Shown here: one piece after another, positions 16,101 to 23,722 of the stretch | Layout: every line of letters starts with the position of its first letter | How positions within the stretch are numbered: position 1 is the stretch's first letter | Assembly (NCBI GenBank): GCA_964630905.1 | Contig: CAZVWR010000041.1 | Span: forward strand, 1 to 28,646 | DNA length: 28,646 nt | Direction of reading: 5' to 3' | From: JAGOEX01 sp964630905 | GTDB taxonomy: Bacteria > UBP6 > UBA1177 | Program-made: the position numbers and the translations under genes | Notes under the pieces: model-generated | Databases searched by the model: none | What the model saw: only the letters and a program-made list of their open reading frames with translations | Told to the model about the DNA's origin: nothing

Positions 16101-18443
16101 ACAGGCAACAAGTCTTTCAAATCCCATGAACTTCTTGATCCCACCATCGGACCCGGTGCACCGAACATAGTTTCAATATACTGCATTGACAAGGCGGGCA
16201 ATGAAAAGGAAGAATCCGTAAATGTCTTTATTGACGATGACGCTCCTGTCACCTATGTCGGAACAACTGCATTTACATATAACGGTTCAGTCGTTGACCC
16301 GAGATACGGCACATGGCTTTCAATAAAGCCGTGGGTTCACGCAAGCGACAATTTCGGTAAAAAGGATAATCTGACAGTCAGATTCTATTACACGACTGAA
16401 ATAAGAAATGTTCTCGGTTACTTTGAAACAAGAAGATATCCCACAAGCGGATTCAGCACAATAACAGCATGGCAGGACACAGTTCCGGCGACCGGTGCAC
16501 ACTGTACCATTTCAGATCCGAACTGCCGGGTTCAGATCCCCCACCCTTCAGACACATATCTTACCGCTAACAGCTCTCTTAATATGCTCGGCAGAACCTC
16601 AAATTTCATACTGTTCGTTGAAGTTGAAGATCTGGCCGGAAACAAAACTCAGACCACCATGGACTGGGTAAGCGACAGGGAACCCATTAAATTCAAACCT
16701 GCCGGGACAAGTTACGGAAGCGGCGAGATCTGGCTTGCATTCACTTCTGACAAGGCTGTCTGGGATTTCAGGCTTACAGTGAACGGTTTAACTTCTACTC
16801 CCGAATGTTATCAGAACTATCTTGACAACCTTCAGTTTTACATTTACTCGTGTCCTTTTGCAGCAAATCCCGGAACAACTTATAATGTTACAATATCATC
16901 AAAGGACTGGTACGGTAACTATACAACTTCAAACTGTACGGCTTTCAGTGCAACTGACGGTAATTTCTGTTTTTCAGGAGCGGTTAAAGTGGATGATCCT
17001 CAGCTTTCAATTCTGAAAACCGAACAGACGGCCACCACCCTTAAATATGAGATAACAAGCGATTCGACCATAACATATTGTAAAATATATAAGGAGGGAA
17101 CATATTTCAAGGATTGTGCCGGAACACTGGGAACCGGTGTTAAAACAGAAACTGTCACTACATGGGATCAGGCGAATTACACTGTAACGGTTAAGGCACA
17201 GAACGGAGCGGGAGTGATTGCGGAAGGGAGCATGAATTTCTTCATTGACAACACACCGACATCCTTCGGGCTTACAATAACGAATTATAAAACTTTTTAC
17301 GACAACGAAGCCCCGACGCTCAAACCGTCGGCGACAATAGCGGGCGGAGTTAAAAAACTCCACATATTCCTTGTGACAAGAAAAGTTCATAAATCTCACA
17401 AGGGCGGACTGACCCAGTGTACAAACAACTACTGCTACGAAACACATGCTCAGAAAATTTATGAAGCGGAACCGGTGTGCCGTTTTGTAATAAATTATGG
17501 TATGATATGCAGTTTTCCTGTATATACTCCCCCTGTATCAAGTTTTAAATCAGGTTTTTATACTCATCTGAGAGTTGTGATAGAATCAAATTACAGCGGA
17601 CAGTCATTCACTTATACCGAATGGCCGCTTGATGATAAGATAATACGGATCAGAAAAGCGGTCTCTGATGATCCTGCGGTAAAGAGCGTGACACTTGATG
17701 ATGAAAACGGTGAAATGATAGCTGAATTTGTCCCTTCAATATTTTCTGATGCCGATATTGCAAGTACCGCTGTCTTTAAATACAGCATTCTTAACAACCC
17801 CGACATTAAATTAGGCAGCGATTATTATGAAATATGCGGTGACGGCAACACCACAACGGGAGTTAAGAAACGGTACCTTCATTTCGGGAAGAAATTCAAA
17901 GCTAAACAGGACAGAGTTTCATACAACAATTCTTCCAACACATACAGAATATATTACAAACCCAACTGGGACACCTATTATTTTAATTTTGCCCCTTCAG
18001 GTTCTCCCACTAATAATTGCAGCAGTGATGCACACTGTCCGGCAACGGCGGATTTTCTTTCACTTTCCGATGGCTGTAAAAATCATTCCGACCCTGACCC
18101 TGATGAAGGATATTATAAATTATGCAAACCCGTTCTCACAAAACACTATACAGACACCACGGCTGATATTTCACATTATAATATCTGTTCACAGATGGTT
18201 TTAGATAAATGCGGTTCCTATTATCAGACCTGTCCCGCACCCTCTGAATCCGTTTATGAATTCTACTGGTATAAAAAGCTGCCTGAATGCCGTTTAAGAA
18301 GGGATTTCCGGTATTTCCCTAAAAATCTCAAACTCAGCATAACTGACGATTTCAGCAGAAAGGCCACGGTTACCAATTCTTCAGCGGGTACATACACCGA
18401 TCACACAACCTGTCCGCAGGAAAAGAAAATAACTGAACAATAG
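13134..18443 (+). CDS. Giant Ig-repeat surface lipoprotein (1769 aa) of the VirB-like operon
   Basis: A lipoprotein with lipobox VFFSC (Cys17). The N-terminal module is a small beta domain (about 28-110, carboxypeptidase-regulatory-like), a helical region (115-255) and an Ig-like domain (262-355, ITSPEDGGIISGS). A second beta-plus-helical module follows (358-610), partly resembling the first. From about 733 to 1600 there is a series of roughly 100-residue Ig-like domains, many opening with a D-x-x-x-P signature: DTVKPVI (733), DTVKPEI (836), DTVDPVV (935), DDDAPVT (1035), IDNTPTS (1372). The last 200 residues hold ten cysteines, suggesting a disulfide-stabilised tip. The gene starts eight bases after the barrel gene. 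It is probably an adhesin-like stalk or recognition arm; no exact family is recognised. Confidence 0.8.
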   Translation: MKKLFLTALIPVVFFSCDTKRPDVEILEYSLTVNSVQNGATVEVLDKETVIVSGTTDESGTVKFSGLNEVKALTVKVCKGTVTLVSSADPVAWTGCNETEFTPEDKQDIVVTVDFLSTFISKYDSGTSTEEWMEYLSLTTLTSPTLQSSLTDASKRYLWYQGIAKIAENVSKANSVTPETMYSTENLLNLLLADLADDNIINGSSKAKFGTLNVEALILKSVLADAIPEVSKSFTKTDLKDWTDKIRYSDALFLGGSGEGVDSEKPVIEITSPEDGGIISGSVEVKATATDNVKVTGLNCTVTGDGMPELEDTDVDDDKFSAVFDSKLIADGSLKIKCIASDGTSLSEKEITVTVSNSNQVNLSAFVTNPLTLWDSVTVYDSSDNKVLATSFEEEETAVISLAPGTFRIVFKGGVYAPVFLNDETIEFDSTLETRMTVKAGEKTSTVATPLTTLREHLYRALKEKGDSQAETKSFDLISEHIDSDFPLYIEPVSKNQLTENSKYYIVLASLERLAVLIGERHDPPLEKGAVTIEQVLKALADDLGAEDKAVLDGAGKINQFAVDSYLFRYWYAIAVKLFLESEENLTGLKFSDLQTVISNISMDESVLFPESEEAKKVTDKPPVISEKQFKRFYETGFQDYSVSDIIYANDEVFSVKFKALPDESGDLTIDTVELSGDIEVQSLSDINEEGIYTAELKFPVSDDGNKTVLITAVDNAENTGTATLQVVKDTVKPVIETFELKQGEKVITGEYTTVPFTMNYIVEEENFRDAQLGVKKAADLNPFSYTVFSTVKYGEKQVSKTDLPGDQEDGEYIFSVKFTDKAGNDEITEFQKVIDTVKPEIQSIVMTPQINGHGFINSRNITVEITATDNLEHTLNYWIRRNVSNYDLNGNNPPNLFNIEEPADASLTYRFKVSDKAGNETAESEPFAFTIDTVDPVVTISNKAALEAKPWRSDADELVFNYTVDELNTDFCELRINGAKADDLFGFPTGNKSFKSHELLDPTIGPGAPNIVSIYCIDKAGNEKEESVNVFIDDDAPVTYVGTTAFTYNGSVVDPRYGTWLSIKPWVHASDNFGKKDNLTVRFYYTTEIRNVLGYFETRRYPTSGFSTITAWQDTVPATGAHCTISDPNCRVQIPHPSDTYLTANSSLNMLGRTSNFILFVEVEDLAGNKTQTTMDWVSDREPIKFKPAGTSYGSGEIWLAFTSDKAVWDFRLTVNGLTSTPECYQNYLDNLQFYIYSCPFAANPGTTYNVTISSKDWYGNYTTSNCTAFSATDGNFCFSGAVKVDDPQLSILKTEQTATTLKYEITSDSTITYCKIYKEGTYFKDCAGTLGTGVKTETVTTWDQANYTVTVKAQNGAGVIAEGSMNFFIDNTPTSFGLTITNYKTFYDNEAPTLKPSATIAGGVKKLHIFLVTRKVHKSHKGGLTQCTNNYCYETHAQKIYEAEPVCRFVINYGMICSFPVYTPPVSSFKSGFYTHLRVVIESNYSGQSFTYTEWPLDDKIIRIRKAVSDDPAVKSVTLDDENGEMIAEFVPSIFSDADIASTAVFKYSILNNPDIKLGSDYYEICGDGNTTTGVKKRYLHFGKKFKAKQDRVSYNNSSNTYRIYYKPNWDTYYFNFAPSGSPTNNCSSDAHCPATADFLSLSDGCKNHSDPDPDEGYYKLCKPVLTKHYTDTTADISHYNICSQMVLDKCGSYYQTCPAPSESVYEFYWYKKLPECRLRRDFRYFPKNLKLSITDDFSRKATVTNSSAGTYTDHTTCPQEKKITEQ

Positions 18444-18475
18444 AACAACACCCACCACAATTCCCTGATTTCATT

Positions 18476-18493
18476 CTGAAAATTAATTTTCAG
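18476..18493. promoter_or_regulatory. Perfect 18-bp palindrome, possible operator
   Basis: CTGAAAATTAATTTTCAG is a fully symmetric 9+9 inverted repeat lying 33 bases after the giant lipoprotein stop and seven bases before the -35 element of the next gene. Its symmetry and position suit a dimeric regulator. It lacks a T tract, which argues against a classic terminator. Confidence 0.6.
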
Positions 18494-18500
18494 CAAACAC

Positions 18501-18529
18501 TTGACTTAAGATAACAAATAAATTAGAAT
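18501..18529 (+). promoter_or_regulatory. Sigma-70-type promoter of the small exported peptide
   Basis: TTGACT (18501-18506), a 17-base spacer and TAGAAT (18524-18529), five of six matches to consensus at each element. It is 27 bases before the ATG at 18557, giving a short leader with GGAG at 18546-18549. Confidence 0.7.
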
Positions 18530-18556
18530 TTATTCGTATCGTGTTGGAGATATGAG

Positions 18557-18742
18557 ATGAGATTATTTGTTTTTACAGTTTCAGTCGCATTTTTGAGCAT
18601 GTTTTATGTTGCAGGTGCGGATTGTTGTAACGAAATGATTGGTTCAGGTGAGCTTGCAAATGCTTACGAGCCGCCACCCTCACCTCCGAATCCTGACCCC
18701 GCACCTCCGTCTCCGCCTCCAGATCCCACAAGAAAGTGCTGA
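18557..18742 (+). CDS. 61-residue exported proline-rich cysteine peptide
   Basis: Residues 1 to about 21 form a signal peptide (ending near VAGA). The predicted mature part is about 40 residues: an N-terminal Cys-Cys pair, a short polar stretch, then a Pro-rich tract (PPPSPPNPDPAPPSPPPDP) and a final Cys. No family is recognised. The gene has its own near-consensus promoter, a GGAG ribosome site seven bases before the ATG, and a palindrome upstream, so it is unlikely to be a chance frame. A two-codon frame (ATGAGATGA, from 18552) overlaps the start and may affect initiation. Being exported and placed after the secretion operon, it could be a cell-surface or secreted peptide; this is inference. 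Confidence 0.65.
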   Translation: MRLFVFTVSVAFLSMFYVAGADCCNEMIGSGELANAYEPPPSPPNPDPAPPSPPPDPTRKC

Positions 18743-18748
18743 CTGTTT

Positions 18749-19915
18749 CTAAAAAGCCTCTAAAAGATTAAAATAGAAATTAAATCCTTCCGGAGTAAAT
18801 CCCATATCAAATCTGAAATTTATCCGCTTTTTGTTATTAAGTTGAAATCTTAATCCGAATCCGCCGGCATATTTCAGGTCTTGAAAAAAGAATTCCATTA
18901 TTTCATGCTGAACTTTACCGGCACCGAAGAATAGAACTCCGCCGAATCTCCACCATATCGGAAATCTGTATTCTATCTGTGCAGCTATATAAACGTTATC
19001 CCTGTATCTTCCGCCCGGATATCCTCTGAGCAAGTCCTTACTGCCAAGAGATGGCAAATATGATAATGGCGCATTACCGTCAACTGCATCAAAAACCGCC
19101 TGTAGTGCTATGACAGAATTAAATATAAATGGAACATATCCTCTGACGTCAAACTGATAGCGGTAAAATGAATATTGACTTCCGAGTCCTGAAGGAAAAT
19201 ATGTAAAACTTGTTTCTCCTTTTATCCCTTCAGTCGGGAAAAACGAATCATTTCTGCTATCGTAGTTAAGTTTGAATCCTATGCCTGAAATAAATCCCTC
19301 TTTTCTGTTGTTTTCAAAATAGTTGTCGGCAAGCCCTTCATTTTTGGAATCAAGAAGCATGTAATATCCCTGCGTAAGAGTAATCCCTCCGTAAAGGGCA
19401 CGCCAAAGACGGTATTCTATATCATTTTCAAACTGGAATGAGAATGGCTCAAACACTTCTCCTTTTTTAAAATCTGTATGGTTGCCTATTCCATAAAAAT
19501 CTGTCGGATATTTTGAAAAGATCAGCTTGCTGCCCCAATGCCAGTTTGCGTTGTCCCAGTAAATGTTGCCGACATTGGCATTTAAAAGCTGGTTTCTGAG
19601 CGTGTAGAAAAGGACTATGGCAAATGACTGTGATTTGTTTATGTACTTGTCTTTGTATATATCTTTGAACAAGACTGCACTTCCGCCAAAACCGAAATTG
19701 GTATCAGATGAATAGAACACAACCGGAAAAGCAACCCAGCCTATCTTCTTTTCCTTTTCCTTTTCTTTCAATTCCTCGCTTACAACGACCTTCTTATCCT
19801 TATTCCAGTTCGGGGTTGCAGAAGTCTGAGCATCAGTCTGCTGTTTTGCGTATACCGGCAGAAAAAATGTTAAAAACAGGCCTGTCAAAAATGTTTTCTT
19901 AATTTTACTTTTCAA
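18749..19915 (-). CDS. Omp85/BamA-superfamily outer-membrane barrel (surface antigen D15 type)
   Basis: A 388-residue protein with a signal peptide (LTGLFLTFFLPVYA) and a Lys/Glu-rich segment (about 47-58), then a barrel domain to the C-terminal Phe. The sequence LLRGYPGGRYRDN corresponds to the conserved RGY/F loop-6 motif of Omp85 proteins, and DSRNDSFFPTEG matches the strand signature seen in the D15 family. There is no room for POTRA domains, so it is a barrel-only member of unknown substrate. The start must be TTG at 19915: the codons upstream are CGC, GGT, AGA and then the in-frame TAG that ends the preceding gene. A weak AGAGAGG ribosome site lies before it. Confidence 0.85.
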   Translation of the reverse strand: MKSKIKKTFLTGLFLTFFLPVYAKQQTDAQTSATPNWNKDKKVVVSEELKEKEKEKKIGWVAFPVVFYSSDTNFGFGGSAVLFKDIYKDKYINKSQSFAIVLFYTLRNQLLNANVGNIYWDNANWHWGSKLIFSKYPTDFYGIGNHTDFKKGEVFEPFSFQFENDIEYRLWRALYGGITLTQGYYMLLDSKNEGLADNYFENNRKEGFISGIGFKLNYDSRNDSFFPTEGIKGETSFTYFPSGLGSQYSFYRYQFDVRGYVPFIFNSVIALQAVFDAVDGNAPLSYLPSLGSKDLLRGYPGGRYRDNVYIAAQIEYRFPIWWRFGGVLFFGAGKVQHEIMEFFFQDLKYAGGFGLRFQLNNKKRINFRFDMGFTPEGFNFYFNLLEAF

Positions 19916-19924
19916 GCGACCTCT

Positions 19925-22900
19925 CTACTTTTTCATTAACACAAGATATTCATTGTGCTTTTTTATAACTTCAAGGATCAGTTTCCTGAATTCAGGGTAG
20001 TTTTCTGTTGATATTTCAGTACAGTTTTTAATGAATACACTTTTTATCGATACAGTTCTTTCATCAATGACTGTACTTTTTCTTGTTATTGAAAAACAGT
20101 CATTTGATATGGATATGTCGTTAGGCATTGATTCTACTGCAAGTCCAACAGGTATTTCAATCAAAACATCTATCTCATAAAGGCTGGGAATTCCTGTCCA
20201 GAGAGGGAGTTTCCTGTTTTCCAGTGTTATAATTGACGCATTTACTATCTGCTCCGGCATAGTTATCGTTATTTTGCTTCCCGATTCCGAAACGAGGTTG
20301 GTTACATCAGCTGAGAAGCTGATATTAAGTGGTGTGCTTATATCTTCAATATCACTATGCTCATACTTGCCAAGAACGCCGCCTTTGAAAAGGGAATTCG
20401 CTATTCTCTGGAACATTTTCTGACCGACATCCTTTGTCCTGAGCGTCTGTCTGAAATATGAAGATGTCCCGCCCTTCATCGATATGGAATCTTTTACCTC
20501 CAGGGTGCCGGTTTCAGAAAGTTTATAAACTCTTTCATGTTTCTGGAAATTAAGTTCCGGCGACTGGTACGGAATATCTATGAATTCATATTTTCCTGTT
20601 TCTATGTCCAGTTTTAAAGCGATCGTCCCCTGATCATCCTCTCTTAAGCTTCCGATCTCAAGAAGATCGACTGTGGGATCCATGAAAAAGCCGCTTTCTA
20701 TACCATCCTGTGCGGGAACATAGACTATTGCATGATTGAACTGCTGATTAGGTATCGTCTTCTGTAGCTCTCCTGCGTTTCTGGTCCTTATGATCACATA
20801 ATCTGCTTTTATATTCAGCTCTTTTGCAAGCTGTATGAAAAGGATCGCCTTGTCTTTGCAGTCACCATATCCTCTTTCAAGTGTCTGTGCCGCCGTATGA
20901 GGCTGTACGCCGGCGATCGTACTTTCATATTCCTGCTGATATCTGATATCCTGCGCAACAAATTCAAAAATTTTATTTATTTTTCCAATAACAGATTGTT
21001 CTCCCTCAGCTATTTTCACCGCTTTGTCTCTTATTTCTTTTGCTGAAACGAATGCATCTTTCAGAAGTGCCCTTTCCCAGTTTACATATTTGTCCCAGCT
21101 TTCAGAGGTACTCACTGTCACAGTTTCAAGAAAATTATTCAGCGGAGGAGAATTCGGCTCATAATTCAGAGGTTCAATGTTCCTGGCGATAAATCTGTGT
21201 ACTGTAAGATCATTCAACTTTTCAAAAACCTGCTCCGTTCTTTTCCCTGTAATATCAATATTGAGTTTCGTGCCTTGCGGGTATATCAGATTCCATTCTG
21301 AATATATTACATGTTTCATAGGACTCTGAACAAACCATTGTCCGACAAAATCATTTTCCAGAAATACAGGTGCCGGCTTATAGTGAATATACTGTATAAC
21401 TGTAAAATCCCCTTTTTTAAGCTGTCTGAATCTTATATCAAAACTTGAAACTGAGCTGGCTTCACTTTTTTCAAAACTGCTGTTTACTGAATAAGTCTTC
21501 AGAATCCTTTTCCTTCCATCATACGGCAGATATGCATTTATCAGAGAATCTCTTCCTGCATCATTCAGGGCTCGACTTACTTCAGTTATGTACCATTTGC
21601 TGCTTCCATCACTGTTTATTTTACAGACGGCATGGTCATAAACAAGAAGTGTTTCTGCACCGTCATCTGCAGCAAAATCAATTGAGTTTTTAATTATTTC
21701 CATTATTTTTTCATCATCCGGAACATATTTTTCCGCTTCATCTTTTTCTTCGATCTTCAGATATGATATTCTTTCGGAAATGTAACTGTTCTTTGGATCA
21801 AGTTCATGAGCCTTTTCCCACGAAACAAGAGCGTCTGAAGTCATGTTCTGTTCATATAAAAGATCTCCCTGTTTTATGTATATCCTTGAATTGTCAGGGT
21901 TTATGTTCTTAATTATTTCGAGCTGATGTGTGGCGTTAGCAATATCCTTTGAGGAGCGGTAGAACTCAAAAAGATCTAAATATGCACGAATATTATATGG
22001 AGAAAGGTCAATAATTCTTTCAAGAAAATATAAAGCTGAAGAGCTGGACCTTTTTTCTTTTGATATCTGAAAAAGCTCATCGTTTAAAGAGATATCTCCA
22101 GGGGTCAACTTGAGTGCTTTTCTATAAATCTTTTCTGCGTCTTCTTTATAATTCAAACGGCTTAAAGTCGCGGCCATAAGCTTTAGAAGAGCAGCATTAT
22201 CAGGTTCCATATCCAGAGCTTTCTGAAGAATTCTTCTGGAATCTTCATGCCATCCCTTTGACTGGAAAAGGCTTGCCTGACTTTTCAAAGCTTCAATGGA
22301 TGAAGGATTCAGCTCAAGTGCTTTTTTATAATCATTTTCAGCACTTTCCTTCTGCCCTTTTTTGGCAAAAAACCTCCCCCTCATGGTCAGGAACAAAGCA
22401 AGTTCAGAAGAAGAATGAGTTATGGCGCCATTTAAAAGATCGATATATTTGCCCTCCTCTCCCGCACCATTCAGTGCTTTAGCCATCTGAAACATTAAAA
22501 ATAAATTGTGGGGAGCTTGTTCATAAGCCTTCCTTATATAGTTCATCGAATACTTTTCATAACCCTTAAAATTCAGCAGAAGTCCTTTATAAAAATTTTC
22601 TTTTATGTCCTCTAAAACCGGTTCCTTCTCGGAGTAAGGGAATAGAATTTTTGACTCAAAGGTCTTTTTTTGCAGATCTTTAGGAAATTTATGCAAAACA
22701 ACAAGATCTGTGGCTTCTTTAGCGGAGTTCTCGGTTATTCTTACACCCACAGACCAGGAATCGCTTTTTTGGCATGTCTTTAAAAGCACCGTGTTTTCGC
22801 CTTTAAACAGTTTTACTCTTACCTTGACATTGTCATAACCGAAATGGTTAATATTTTCCTCTTCAAAAACAATAGATCCGTTAACCCATATTTTAATCGC

Positions 22901-23695
22901 ATCACTTGTAGAAACATTTATGACAACATCTTTGTCAACCGGTGAAAAAATATTTGTGAGCATATATGCCAGAGCGTCATTTGAAGGAGAAACAAAACTG
23001 TCAAAAGGAATAAATCCCTTGTGTCCGTTAAATCTTATTTTTCTCCAGCTTACATTTACGACTTTGCCTCTGTATGCCTTCTTTACATCCAACTCTCTTT
23101 CCGGACCGTATTCATCATAAAACCCTTTTCCGTTATCGTTATCAAACCCGCCGATGATCCACCAGTCTCTTATATAACCGTTACTGTCGGTCTCAAAAGA
23201 TGCTTTTTTTGTGTCACCTTCAAGAATGTAATAATGTGCCAGCATATTTCTTGAAAGCTGTCTGACATTATAATCACCACTGCTTGAAACGAGGGTCTCC
23301 AGAGCTTTCATGAAAATTTTTCTTTCCTGCGCAGTAAGGTTCATTGAAAAAAGCATTTCCAGCATTAAATGAGTGTTCAAACTGTCTGAATCAAGAACGG
23401 ATCTTACCAGATGTGAAAAGACCGTTTTGTTTTCAGACTTAAGCATGGCAATAAATGCTGCCATTCCGTTAAGTTCACTGTTACCCGGATATTTTTTAAG
23501 AAGCTCCTGTACTGATGAATCAAGATCCTTCAAACTCAGATCTGAATTGAACGCTTTTTTCACAACCGGCACAATCTCATCGCTCACTTCTGACGGTTTT
23601 ACTTCAATATTTATGTCATAAAGATCTGTGTTTCCTGATGTGGCACATGAAATACTGAGAAAAAGCGATATAAACAAAAAAAATGATCTGTACAT
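19925..23695 (-). CDS. TPR / DUF3857 / transglutaminase-like lipoprotein
   Basis: A 1256-residue lipoprotein from the ATG at 23695, chosen over an in-frame GTG at 23719 because AGAGGGA precedes it and the short signal peptide then ends correctly in lipobox SISC. Domains: helical N-terminal region, a beta-sandwich region (about 175-330), about seven tetratricopeptide repeats (about 380-660), a DUF3857 domain, and a transglutaminase core. The catalytic triad is intact: C946 (YGDCKDKA), H988 (FNHAIVY) and D1006 (MDPTVD). Such proteins are thought to act on or within the cell envelope, but the substrate is unknown. It follows the MORN gene after 27 bases, and its TAG precedes the Omp85 gene in the same frame by four codons. 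Confidence 0.85.
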   Translation of the reverse strand: MYRSFFLFISLFLSISCATSGNTDLYDINIEVKPSEVSDEIVPVVKKAFNSDLSLKDLDSSVQELLKKYPGNSELNGMAAFIAMLKSENKTVFSHLVRSVLDSDSLNTHLMLEMLFSMNLTAQERKIFMKALETLVSSSGDYNVRQLSRNMLAHYYILEGDTKKASFETDSNGYIRDWWIIGGFDNDNGKGFYDEYGPERELDVKKAYRGKVVNVSWRKIRFNGHKGFIPFDSFVSPSNDALAYMLTNIFSPVDKDVVINVSTSDAIKIWVNGSIVFEEENINHFGYDNVKVRVKLFKGENTVLLKTCQKSDSWSVGVRITENSAKEATDLVVLHKFPKDLQKKTFESKILFPYSEKEPVLEDIKENFYKGLLLNFKGYEKYSMNYIRKAYEQAPHNLFLMFQMAKALNGAGEEGKYIDLLNGAITHSSSELALFLTMRGRFFAKKGQKESAENDYKKALELNPSSIEALKSQASLFQSKGWHEDSRRILQKALDMEPDNAALLKLMAATLSRLNYKEDAEKIYRKALKLTPGDISLNDELFQISKEKRSSSSALYFLERIIDLSPYNIRAYLDLFEFYRSSKDIANATHQLEIIKNINPDNSRIYIKQGDLLYEQNMTSDALVSWEKAHELDPKNSYISERISYLKIEEKDEAEKYVPDDEKIMEIIKNSIDFAADDGAETLLVYDHAVCKINSDGSSKWYITEVSRALNDAGRDSLINAYLPYDGRKRILKTYSVNSSFEKSEASSVSSFDIRFRQLKKGDFTVIQYIHYKPAPVFLENDFVGQWFVQSPMKHVIYSEWNLIYPQGTKLNIDITGKRTEQVFEKLNDLTVHRFIARNIEPLNYEPNSPPLNNFLETVTVSTSESWDKYVNWERALLKDAFVSAKEIRDKAVKIAEGEQSVIGKINKIFEFVAQDIRYQQEYESTIAGVQPHTAAQTLERGYGDCKDKAILFIQLAKELNIKADYVIIRTRNAGELQKTIPNQQFNHAIVYVPAQDGIESGFFMDPTVDLLEIGSLREDDQGTIALKLDIETGKYEFIDIPYQSPELNFQKHERVYKLSETGTLEVKDSISMKGGTSSYFRQTLRTKDVGQKMFQRIANSLFKGGVLGKYEHSDIEDISTPLNISFSADVTNLVSESGSKITITMPEQIVNASIITLENRKLPLWTGIPSLYEIDVLIEIPVGLAVESMPNDISISNDCFSITRKSTVIDERTVSIKSVFIKNCTEISTENYPEFRKLILEVIKKHNEYLVLMKK

Positions 23696-23722
23696 ATTCC
23701 CTCTGATATTGAAATTCACAAC

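Noticed and set aside
4379..18443. Integrative conjugative element
   Set aside because: No integrase, relaxase, coupling protein, direct-repeat attachment site or tRNA boundary is visible within the window.
18444..18500. Rho-independent terminator after the giant lipoprotein gene
   Set aside because: The palindrome at 18476-18493 is AT-rich and lacks a following T tract; it fits an operator better.
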